A DNA stretch of 5,570 nucleotides from Clostridia bacterium (GTDB lineage Bacteria > Bacillota > Clostridia > HGM11514). Within the stretch, counting starts at the first letter, position 1; every line of letters begins with the position of its first letter. A program made the position numbers and the translations under genes. Below, one piece after another: positions 1 through 5,570 of the stretch. The notes under the pieces are model-generated. The model saw only the letters and a list, made by a program, of their open reading frames with translations, was not told where the DNA came from and searched no databases. The DNA lies in assembly GCA_900757255.1 (NCBI GenBank), contig CAAENE010000384.1:1-5570 (forward strand). Reading direction: 5' to 3'.

Positions 1-734
1 TCATGGGTGTGATTGAGGCAGCTGAGGAATGCGGCGCACCTGTCATTATTCAGGCCTATTCGCGTCTGTTTGCTTCAAAAGAAGCGTATTATTTATCTCC
101 GATCGTTCTGGCAGCTGCCGAAAAGGCTTCAGTTCCAGTCTGTTTCCATTTAGACCATGGGGCGGGGGAGCTGGAAGTCATACGTGCTATCCGGTACGGC
201 TGCACCGGTATTATGTTTGACGGCTCTGCTCTGCCATTACAGGAAAATATCGAAAAGACGAAAAAAATTGTTACCACTTGTTCGTATGCCGGTATCGGCT
301 GTGAAGGGGAATTGGGCCATATTGGTTCAACTGCGGACAGCGCTATGAGCGAATTTACCGATGTCAGGGAAGCGGAGCAATTTGTAAAGGAAACCGGCGT
401 CACTGCGCTTGCCATTATGGTCGGAACGGCACATGGAAGATATCAAAAGGCGCCCAAGCTCGATATCCGCCGGATTGAGGAAATCCATCGTGCGGTTGAC
501 GCGTCCCTGGTACTCCACGGCGGCAGCGGCGTGCCGGAGGAACAAATCAGGGCCGCTGTCAGCGCCGGTATCAAAAAGGTCAATTTCGGCACCGACGTCT
601 GTTACTCCTTTTTAGACCGGGTATTTGCCACTTCTCGCGATACGGTTGCGATCGATCTCTTTATGAAGGATGCGATTGAAAGTGTAAAACAATTTGCTGT
701 TGATAAAATAAAGTTATTGGGAGCTGACAGGTAA
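1..734 (+). CDS. Class II (metal-dependent) aldolase, FbaA/GatY/IolJ family, 5'-partial
   Basis: This is a zinc-dependent class II aldolase, which splits a ketose phosphate into DHAP and an aldehyde in the cytoplasm. The reading frame is open from base 3 to the stop at 732-734. The Met at base 3 is probably internal: family members have about 30 further N-terminal residues before the segment matching VIEAAEECGAPVI, so the true start lies upstream. Counting from that Met, the family motifs are in order: FHLDHG at 48-53 (catalytic Asp51, metal ligand His52), EGELG at 101-105 (Glu103), GTAHG at 141-145 (metal ligand His144), LHGGSG at 171-176 (metal ligand His172) and KVNFGTD at 192-198 (phosphate-binding loop). 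The stop abuts the ATG of the kinase gene. Next to an IolB-type isomerase and a PfkB kinase, the best guess is 6-phospho-5-dehydro-2-deoxygluconate aldolase (IolJ role). Fructose- or tagatose-bisphosphate aldolase is equally compatible with the motifs alone. Confidence 0.93.
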   Translation, partial: MGVIEAAEECGAPVIIQAYSRLFASKEAYYLSPIVLAAAEKASVPVCFHLDHGAGELEVIRAIRYGCTGIMFDGSALPLQENIEKTKKIVTTCSYAGIGCEGELGHIGSTADSAMSEFTDVREAEQFVKETGVTALAIMVGTAHGRYQKAPKLDIRRIEEIHRAVDASLVLHGGSGVPEEQIRAAVSAGIKKVNFGTDVCYSFLDRVFATSRDTVAIDLFMKDAIESVKQFAVDKIKLLGADR

Positions 735-1649
735 ATGGCTGATATTGTTGGAATCGGTTCGAATGTATATGACACCCTGATGGTACTGCCTCATTTTCCG
801 CAGGAGGATACCAAAATGCGGATAGAGAAAATCATCAAATGCGGCGGAGGACCTTGCGGTACCGGCTTGGTCGCGGCGGCTAAGCTCGGCGCAAAATGTG
901 CCTATATTGGAAATCTGGCAGAGGATGAAGGAGGACGTTTTTTATTACAGGATATGGAACGGTTCTCTATGGACAACCGTTTTGTAAATTGCATTAATGG
1001 GTATCGTTCGTTTTTATCCTTTGTACTGCTGAACCGGGATAAGGGTACCCGAACCTGCATTGCCGATAGAGGCGACCTTCCTGAGCTGGCTTTAACAGAG
1101 CAGCAAAAGCAGGCCGTCAGGGACGCGCAGATTTTAATGGTAGACGGAAATGAACTGCCGGCCGCTGTTGAGGGCGCAAAGATTGCGTCAAAAAGCGGCA
1201 CGCGGGTTCTTTATGATGCGGGCGGTCTCTACGACAATATTGAACAATTGCTGCCCTATTCGGATATTTTGATTCCGTCTGAGGAATTTGCATTGGGACA
1301 CACCGGTGAAAAAACAGTACAAAAAGCAGCGGAAAAGTTATTTGCACTGTACCGGCCGGAAATTGTGGTTATTACGCAGGGAGCCAAGGGAGGGATTTTT
1401 TTTGACGGAAAAGAGATCAGGCAATATCCTTCATTTCCGGTAGAGGTTGTGGATTCAAACGGTGCGGGAGACGCTTTTCACGGAGCGTTTGCTTTTGCTC
1501 TCACCAAAGGATTTTCCTGCGAGCAGTGTTGTCTGTTTGCCAGTGCGGTCTCGGCTGTTAAATGTACCCATATGGGAGCGCGGGAAGGGATTCCCAATTA
1601 TTCAGAAACAATTACGTTTTTAAAGGAGCGTGGAAGAAATGAATTTTAA
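735..1649 (+). CDS. PfkB/ribokinase-family sugar kinase (IolC-role or YihV-like)
   Basis: This 304-residue protein is a full-length PfkB-family ATP-dependent carbohydrate kinase. It shows an N-terminal GIGSNVYD segment (residues 6-13, with a likely substrate-binding Asp13), the glycine-rich GGGP at 37-40 followed by an Ala-rich helix and LGAKCAYIG, a TQGAKGG nucleotide-site strand/loop at 214-220, and the C-terminal signature DSNGAGDAFHG at 240-250 with catalytic base Asp246. The ATG at 735 directly follows the aldolase stop (TAAATG), so translation is probably coupled; GGGAG at 719-723 is a distant ribosome binding site. Beside an IolB-type isomerase and an aldolase it would fit 5-dehydro-2-deoxygluconokinase. 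From memory of the families, however, the ending (FHGAFAFAL, then KCTHMGAREGIP) looks more like the YihV sulfofructose-kinase branch than B. subtilis IolC. The family is certain and the substrate is not. Confidence 0.93.
   Translation: MADIVGIGSNVYDTLMVLPHFPQEDTKMRIEKIIKCGGGPCGTGLVAAAKLGAKCAYIGNLAEDEGGRFLLQDMERFSMDNRFVNCINGYRSFLSFVLLNRDKGTRTCIADRGDLPELALTEQQKQAVRDAQILMVDGNELPAAVEGAKIASKSGTRVLYDAGGLYDNIEQLLPYSDILIPSEEFALGHTGEKTVQKAAEKLFALYRPEIVVITQGAKGGIFFDGKEIRQYPSFPVEVVDSNGAGDAFHGAFAFALTKGFSCEQCCLFASAVSAVKCTHMGAREGIPNYSETITFLKERGRNEF
1623..1628 (+). promoter_or_regulatory. Ribosome binding site for the iolB-like gene
   Basis: AAGGAG lies 10 nt before the ATG at 1639, inside the end of the kinase gene. 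It decides the start: an in-frame GTG at 1630 would sit only 1 nt from this site, which is too close to be used. Confidence 0.75.
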
Positions 1650-2427
1650 AAAACATTGGAATGGTCAAAATGGATGCCAGTCTGTTATCACAAGGGAAAA
1701 CAGTTCTTTGGATATGCTGGAAGTGGATATGCTGAAGCTGAACATGGGAGAGACGCAGTCCTTTGATGAAAAGGATAAGGAATATTCTCTTATTATTTTG
1801 GGCGGGAACTGTTCGGTCACCGGAGATGGTCTGAACTACAAAAATATCGGAAAGAGAAAAGATGTATTTGACGGACCGGCTACCGCTCTTTATATCCCGC
1901 GGAATCGGAAATTTACCGTCAGCGCCGACACCGACGTTACGATTGCTGTCTGCAAATCTCCGGCGGAACAGGATTTTGAACCGGTTTTGGTAAAACCGGA
2001 GGATGTTATCATCAAAGATTTAGGCAAACCCGGCTGGGAACGGCAGGCTCATTTCATTATCGACGAGCGGCTGGAGGCAAATCTGCTATACATCGGAGAG
2101 GCTTATGTCCACTCCGGCAACTGGGCCAGCTATCCGCCTCATAAGCATGATGAGGATAATATGCCAAACGAGGGCATTTTGGAGGAAATCTATTATTTTG
2201 AATTTGACAAACCCTCCGGCTTTGGAATCCAAAAGGTATATTCCAAGCAGGGGGATATCGATGAAACCTATACAGTGAAAAACGGGGATTTTGTGGAAAT
2301 CCCAAAAGGGTATCATCCCTTCTGCTGTGCTCCGGGGTATGACAATTATTATCTGTGGATTATGGCGGGTAAAAACCGCGGCTTCTTTATGACAACAGAA
2401 GAAGGCCACGCCTGGCTGAATCATTAA
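1639..2427 (+). CDS. iolB: 5-deoxy-glucuronate isomerase (IolB/KduI-family bicupin)
   Basis: This 262-residue cytoplasmic protein matches the KduI/IolB family in length (IolB is about 270 aa) and in motif order. In inositol catabolism IolB converts 5-deoxy-glucuronate to 5-dehydro-2-deoxygluconate. The C-terminal cupin is the most diagnostic part: NWASYPPHKHDEDN at 161-174 (metal ligands His168 and His170), EEIYYF at 182-187 (probable ligand Glu183), and PKGYHP at 222-227 (ligand His226) followed by APGYDNYYLWIMAG. The N-terminal half is a degenerate cupin. The start at 1639 overlaps the end of the kinase gene by 11 nt, indicating co-translation. The neighbouring kinase and class II aldolase supply the next two steps of the inositol route, which supports the assignment. 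A related aldose-ketose isomerase with another substrate remains possible, because upstream iol genes (iolG, iolE, iolD) are not visible here. Confidence 0.85.
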   Translation: MNFKKHWNGQNGCQSVITRENSSLDMLEVDMLKLNMGETQSFDEKDKEYSLIILGGNCSVTGDGLNYKNIGKRKDVFDGPATALYIPRNRKFTVSADTDVTIAVCKSPAEQDFEPVLVKPEDVIIKDLGKPGWERQAHFIIDERLEANLLYIGEAYVHSGNWASYPPHKHDEDNMPNEGILEEIYYFEFDKPSGFGIQKVYSKQGDIDETYTVKNGDFVEIPKGYHPFCCAPGYDNYYLWIMAGKNRGFFMTTEEGHAWLNH

Positions 2428-2461
2428 GTTGATATTTTTTTGCAGAAAGGCTTAGATAGCG
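2428..2461 (+). other. Short intergenic spacer with ribosome binding site
   Basis: This is the only true gap inside the operon. It holds a short T run (2435-2441) that is not preceded by a convincing hairpin, so I do not call a terminator. AAAGG at 2446-2450 lies 11 nt before the hydrolase ATG at 2462. No promoter elements are evident. Confidence 0.55.
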
Positions 2462-4300
2462 ATGTTTGAGCAATTTTGTATCGGAGTGAATTATTGGGCT
2501 TCCCATGCAGGGACAAATATGTGGAAGCAATGGGACCGAGCGGTTGTAGAGCAGGATTTTCAGGTTTTGGCCGAAAATGGGATTGATATGGTCAGGGTGT
2601 TTCCGCTCTGGCCGGATTTTCAGCCGTTAACGCTGCATTATGGGTTTGCGAATCAGCCTGTGGAATATTGTATCGGGGAAGATAAGCTGGACGATACATT
2701 GGAGGGGCAGTGCGGTATCGACCCGGCTATGGCAGAACGGTTCGAGGAACTGTTAAAGCTTGCACAGCAGTATCATATCCGGTTGATTGTTTCCCTTATC
2801 ACCGGCTGGATGAGCGGCAGGATGTTCCAGCCGCCCGCCCTTTCCGGCAAAAACGCGCTGACCGACCCCGAGGTCATCCGCTGGGAAATCAGATATGTCC
2901 GCTATCTGGTCAGCCAATTCAAAAAATACAGCTGTATTGCAGCTTGGGATCTGGGCAATGAATGCAATTGTATGGGTGAGGCGAAACGCAGCGAGGCCTT
3001 TGTCTGGTCTACTCTTATCACCAACACCATTCGGTCAATTGACCCTGACCGGCCGGTTCTTTCCGGGCTTGATTATGCGCGCCTGGAGGGAGAATGGACT
3101 ATTTCCGATCAGGCGGAGGCATTGGATATCCTTACAACACACCCATACCATATTTTTTATACCAATTTAGATCCGATCGACTCTGTAAGGCCGGTTTTGT
3201 ATCCTGTCTCCGAGGTACTGCTGTACGAGGGAATTGGGAAAAAGCCCTGTCTGGTTGAAGAAATCGGTTCAATTGGTTATATGGACCATAATTACGATAC
3301 GGAAAGCCGGTATCTGAGGGCAGTTTTGTTTGCCCTATGGGCGCATAATTGCCATGGATTGCTGTGGTGGTGCGCGTTTGACCAGGGTTTTTTGCAGCAG
3401 AATCCTTATGATTGGAACAAAATCGGAAGCGATTATGGTTTGTTTCAAAAGGATCGTATGCCAAAGCCTGCTGCAAAAACGGTCGTTCAGTTTGCGCAAA
3501 CGGTTCGGGAAATCGGGAAACTGCCTGATAGAATCACAGACGCGGTTTGTATTATCTCGGAGGGGTTTGGTGAAAAGCTTTCTGTTTTGGCGGATGCAGT
3601 ATTCACGCTTGGCAAGCAGGCTGGAATTGATTTTGCGTTTCAGTCCTGCAATCAGCCGTTATTGCAGGCGGAAGCTTATTTTGTCCCCTGCATGCGCGGT
3701 TTTGGCCGGAGCCGATTTATGGCATTGCTGGATAAAGTCCGGTGGGGAGCTGTCCTTTATCTTTCTGTCGGGGAAGAATTTATCCGGTTTTTCCCTGAAC
3801 TGACCGGAATCGATGTAATACGCCGGCAGCGGGGAGAAGGCGCCCAATCGGTTCTCTTAGACGGAGAAAGCCTGCCAATGCCTGCGCCCTACCGCTATCA
3901 AATTGGAAAAATCGACGGAGAAACAGTCTTTTCCTTTGAGGACGGCAGCCCTGCCATGGTCAGGCATTCCTATGGGGAAGGGAAGGTATACTGCCTGTTG
4001 GCCCCTTTGGAGGAAAATCTAATCAGCCGCCCCTATTGTTCCGGATATGAAAAGGTGTATAAAAAAGTAATGGAACAGGTACCCTGTCAGAAAGTTCTGT
4101 CCTGCGACGGCCTTATCACCACAGAGCATATCCTGTCAGAGCATAAAAGAATTGCTGTACTGCTGAATTGTTCGGAACATGCATGCCGGGCAGAGCTGAA
4201 TCTGCAAACCGGCTGGAGGGTAAAAAAGAGCATTTTTGGCAATCCGGATCAAATCAATCGCTGTGACGCGGTTGTCCTGGAACTGGAGAGAAAACAATGA
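2462..4300 (+). CDS. Cytoplasmic clan GH-A glycoside hydrolase (GH5-like barrel, GH42-like C-terminal half)
   Basis: This 612-residue protein is a predicted retaining glycosidase. The N-terminus (MFEQFCIGVNYWASHAG) carries no signal peptide and no lipobox, so it should act inside the cell. Residues about 5-350 form a (beta/alpha)8 barrel with clan GH-A landmarks: WKQWD at 21-25, GIDMVRVFPLW at 40-50, AWDLGNECN at 161-169 (acid/base Glu167 after Asn166), THPYH at 226-230, LVEEIG at 264-269 (nucleophile probably Glu267, with Glu266 beside it) and LLWWCAFDQ at 300-308. Residues about 355-540 look like the Rossmann/amidotransferase-like small domain of GH42 beta-galactosidases. The last 60 residues (AVLLNCSEHACRAEL and onward) look like a small beta domain. 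Family and specificity are uncertain: beta-mannosidase, beta-galactosidase or beta-glucosidase activity could all fit. It follows iolB by 34 nt and overlaps the next gene by 4 nt, so it is part of the same operon. Confidence 0.88.
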   Translation: MFEQFCIGVNYWASHAGTNMWKQWDRAVVEQDFQVLAENGIDMVRVFPLWPDFQPLTLHYGFANQPVEYCIGEDKLDDTLEGQCGIDPAMAERFEELLKLAQQYHIRLIVSLITGWMSGRMFQPPALSGKNALTDPEVIRWEIRYVRYLVSQFKKYSCIAAWDLGNECNCMGEAKRSEAFVWSTLITNTIRSIDPDRPVLSGLDYARLEGEWTISDQAEALDILTTHPYHIFYTNLDPIDSVRPVLYPVSEVLLYEGIGKKPCLVEEIGSIGYMDHNYDTESRYLRAVLFALWAHNCHGLLWWCAFDQGFLQQNPYDWNKIGSDYGLFQKDRMPKPAAKTVVQFAQTVREIGKLPDRITDAVCIISEGFGEKLSVLADAVFTLGKQAGIDFAFQSCNQPLLQAEAYFVPCMRGFGRSRFMALLDKVRWGAVLYLSVGEEFIRFFPELTGIDVIRRQRGEGAQSVLLDGESLPMPAPYRYQIGKIDGETVFSFEDGSPAMVRHSYGEGKVYCLLAPLEENLISRPYCSGYEKVYKKVMEQVPCQKVLSCDGLITTEHILSEHKRIAVLLNCSEHACRAELNLQTGWRVKKSIFGNPDQINRCDAVVLELERKQ

Positions 4301-5570
4301 TGTATAAACTAAAAGAAAACAGGGTTTGGCGTACTTATTTGGGCGGTGCGAAAATCGACCGTTTTTACGGCCGGCCGGAAACGGAAGACGGCCATTTTCC
4401 GGAAGACTGGATTGCATCAAATGTGACCGCGTTTAATCCGGGCAGAAACCTGCCCAACGAAGGGTTAAGCCGCCTGGAGGACGGAAGGGTATTAAAAGAG
4501 GTATTAGAGCAGGACGGTGCAGATGACGCCGGAATGCCCATTTTATTAAAATTGCTGGATGCAGCGGAACGCTTAGTGATTCAGGCGCATCCGACTGCTG
4601 CGTTTGCTGAAAAGCATTTTCACTCTAAATTTGGAAAGGCGGAGTGCTGGTACTTTTTGGACTGCGGCCCTGACGCTTATGTGTATCTTGGGTTCCGTAA
4701 AGATATGACCCGGGAAAAGTGGATTTCATTCTTTCAAAAACAGGATATTGACGGTATGCTGGCCGGTCTGCACCGGCTGTCAGTAAAAAACGGCGATCTT
4801 ATTTATGTCGGAGGCGGGGTGCCCCACGCAATCGGTCAAAACTGCATGATGCTGGAGCTGCAGGAACCGACCGACCTGATGGTGATTCCTGAGAGAATTA
4901 CGCCCTCCGGTATGGTACTCTCGGACGAGAAGCTGCATGGAGGGCTTGGATTTGATAAGATGTTTGATTGTTTCTGCTACGATACCTATACCGAAGAGGA
5001 AATCCGGGAAAAGTATATGATAAAACCAAAAAAATGCGGGGAAGAAGCCATTTTGATTGGAAGCGAGACGACCGAACGGTTTGAAATGCGTGAAATCTGT
5101 GTCCGGGAAAAATTTTATAAAAAGCTGGACGGCAGGGCACAGATCGTGGTTATCACCCAAGGTTCCGGCAGGATTGAAACAGGGGATACGGCCTTCGATG
5201 TATCAAGAGGCGATAAATTGTATCTATCTGCCGGCGAACCACAAATACAATTGTCGGGAAAAGGCCTTAAAGCCGTTCTGTGCTGCGGCGCCGAAAGGAG
5301 TAAAGCGATGTATGTGATTGGAATTGATTTTGGGGGCGGGGCTTCTAAAGCAACTTTGCTCCGTCGGGACGGAAAAGTGGCTGCGGTGAGTACGGTAGAA
5401 TATCCGACCTCCTATCCAAAACCGGGATTTGCCGAACAGAACCCGCTTGATTGGTGCCGCGCGGCAAAAGAAAATATCGCGCAGCTATTTCAAATGAGCG
5501 GCGTAAAACCGGAAGAAATAGAGGCCGTTTGTCTGGACGCCGCCCCCCATATTGCGGTTTTAATGGACGA
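4297..5570 (+). CDS. Class I mannose-6-phosphate isomerase-like protein, reading in frame into an FGGY kinase; 3'-partial
   Basis: The isomerase part covers codons 1-337 (4297-5307). It resembles the zinc-dependent class I phosphomannose isomerase (ManA), which interconverts mannose-6-phosphate and fructose-6-phosphate. Features seen: an N-terminal RVWRTYLGG, a DWIAS segment at 37-41 (where the family has EsWeiS), IQAHP at 95-99 (metal ligand His98), KAECWYF at 114-120 (ligand Glu116), YLGF at 130-133, VGGGVPHAIG at 171-180 (ligand His177), LQEPTDL at 188-194 with Arg200 near the usual catalytic Arg, and a second cupin at about 265-330. The first ATG (4297) overlaps the hydrolase stop as ATGA, with GGAG at 4285-4288; the ATG at 4300 is an alternative. 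No stop codon occurs in this frame before the window end, so the frame passes into the FGGY kinase after a linker of only about seven residues. The QEPTDL region differs from textbook ManA, so the substrate may be another phosphorylated aldose. Confidence 0.85.
   Translation, partial: MMYKLKENRVWRTYLGGAKIDRFYGRPETEDGHFPEDWIASNVTAFNPGRNLPNEGLSRLEDGRVLKEVLEQDGADDAGMPILLKLLDAAERLVIQAHPTAAFAEKHFHSKFGKAECWYFLDCGPDAYVYLGFRKDMTREKWISFFQKQDIDGMLAGLHRLSVKNGDLIYVGGGVPHAIGQNCMMLELQEPTDLMVIPERITPSGMVLSDEKLHGGLGFDKMFDCFCYDTYTEEEIREKYMIKPKKCGEEAILIGSETTERFEMREICVREKFYKKLDGRAQIVVITQGSGRIETGDTAFDVSRGDKLYLSAGEPQIQLSGKGLKAVLCCGAERSKAMYVIGIDFGGGASKATLLRRDGKVAAVSTVEYPTSYPKPGFAEQNPLDWCRAAKENIAQLFQMSGVKPEEIEAVCLDAAPHIAVLMD
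5294..5300 (+). promoter_or_regulatory. Strong internal ribosome binding site before the FGGY kinase
   Basis: AAAGGAG sits 7 nt upstream of the ATG at 5308, which is near-ideal spacing. It lies inside the continuous isomerase frame, so the kinase could be made as a separate protein even though no stop codon separates the two coding regions. Confidence 0.75.
5308..5570 (+). CDS. FGGY-family carbohydrate kinase, N-terminal part only (alternative start inside the fused frame)
   Basis: The first 87 residues of an FGGY-family (xylulokinase/gluconokinase-like) sugar kinase are visible; the family is about 500 residues, so most lies beyond the window. Diagnostic features: the opening MYVIGIDFGGGASKATLL, which is the actin-fold phosphate-1 loop with conserved Asp7 and Lys14; DGKVAAVSTVEYPTSYPKPGF followed by AEQNPLDW (residues 42-49), the typical 'YP...PGWAEQdP.dW' stretch of the family; and CLDAAPHIAVLMD, at the position of the xylulokinase sGQMHG strand. 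The ATG at 5308 has its own strong ribosome binding site and is exactly where family members begin, so independent initiation is likely. It is also in frame with the isomerase upstream. The substrate is unknown; in this operon it probably phosphorylates a sugar released by the hydrolase or made by an isomerase. Confidence 0.88.
   Translation, partial: MYVIGIDFGGGASKATLLRRDGKVAAVSTVEYPTSYPKPGFAEQNPLDWCRAAKENIAQLFQMSGVKPEEIEAVCLDAAPHIAVLMD

Noticed and set aside
3..5. ATG at 3 as the true start of the aldolase
   Set aside because: Class II aldolases have about 30 more N-terminal residues before this segment. The window simply begins inside the gene.
1630..1638. GTG at 1630 as an upstream start for the iolB-like gene
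   Set aside because: It lies only 1 nt after the AAGGAG site, whereas ATG at 1639 has 10-nt spacing, and family members need no extra residues.
735..1649. Sulfoquinovose (sulfoglycolysis) cluster, suggested by the YihV-like kinase
   Set aside because: No YihQ-type GH31 sulfoquinovosidase or other sulfosugar-specific enzyme is visible, and the IolB-type isomerase points to inositol-like chemistry. It stays a weak alternative until the flanks are seen.
2428..2461. T-rich gap after iolB as a rho-independent terminator
   Set aside because: The T run has no GC-rich inverted repeat before it, and the next gene follows immediately on the same strand.
4780..5160. Minus-strand open frame of 126 codons opposite the isomerase
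   Set aside because: It is antisense to a well-supported coding region, shows no recognisable motif and has no convincing ribosome binding site. The other minus-strand frames, such as 902-1201, 2086-2424 and 3132-3476, are shadows for the same reason.
5057..5317. Plus-strand open frame of 86 codons across the isomerase-kinase junction
   Set aside because: It is the +1 frame shadow of the isomerase/FGGY coding sequence and has no family resemblance.

Overview
The window is one strand of a carbohydrate-catabolic gene cluster. Every supported gene reads on the + strand and the genes are packed tightly, with junctions of 0 nt, an 11-nt overlap, a 34-nt gap, a 4-nt ATGA overlap and one in-frame continuation. 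This looks like a single operon cut at both ends. Purine-rich Shine-Dalgarno sites, middling GC, and the mix of protein families suggest a low- to mid-GC Firmicute, probably an anaerobic (gut-type) clostridium. That assignment is inference from style, not from a marker gene.

Layout. At 1-734 is the 3' part of a class II (metal-dependent) aldolase whose N-terminus lies outside the window. At 735-1649 is a PfkB/ribokinase-family sugar kinase. At 1639-2427 is an IolB/KduI-family cupin isomerase, the clearest functional marker in the window (5-deoxy-glucuronate isomerase type). At 2462-4300 is a large cytoplasmic clan GH-A glycoside hydrolase, with a GH5-like barrel and a GH42-like C-terminal half. 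From 4297 a class I mannose-6-phosphate-isomerase-like protein begins. Its reading frame has no stop and runs straight into an FGGY-family sugar kinase (ATG at 5308), which leaves the window at 5570.

How the genes may work together. Isomerase, PfkB kinase and class II aldolase are the three consecutive activities of lower myo-inositol catabolism: 5-deoxy-glucuronate to 5-dehydro-2-deoxygluconate, then its 6-phosphate, then DHAP plus malonate semialdehyde. The same three activities could also serve a generic aldose to ketose to ketose-phosphate to triose route. A hydrolase without a signal peptide, in the same transcript, suggests that an imported glycoside (for example a glycosyl-inositol or an unusual glycoside) is cleaved inside the cell. 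The isomerase-like protein and FGGY kinase could process the second product. The substrate cannot be read from the sequence.

The most notable observations are the in-frame isomerase-FGGY kinase junction with a strong internal ribosome binding site, the association of an intracellular GH-A hydrolase with an inositol-type trio, and a PfkB kinase that looks closer to the YihV type than to canonical IolC. No RNA genes, mobile elements, CRISPR arrays, convincing terminators or promoters were seen, and there is no gene-free stretch over 300 bases.
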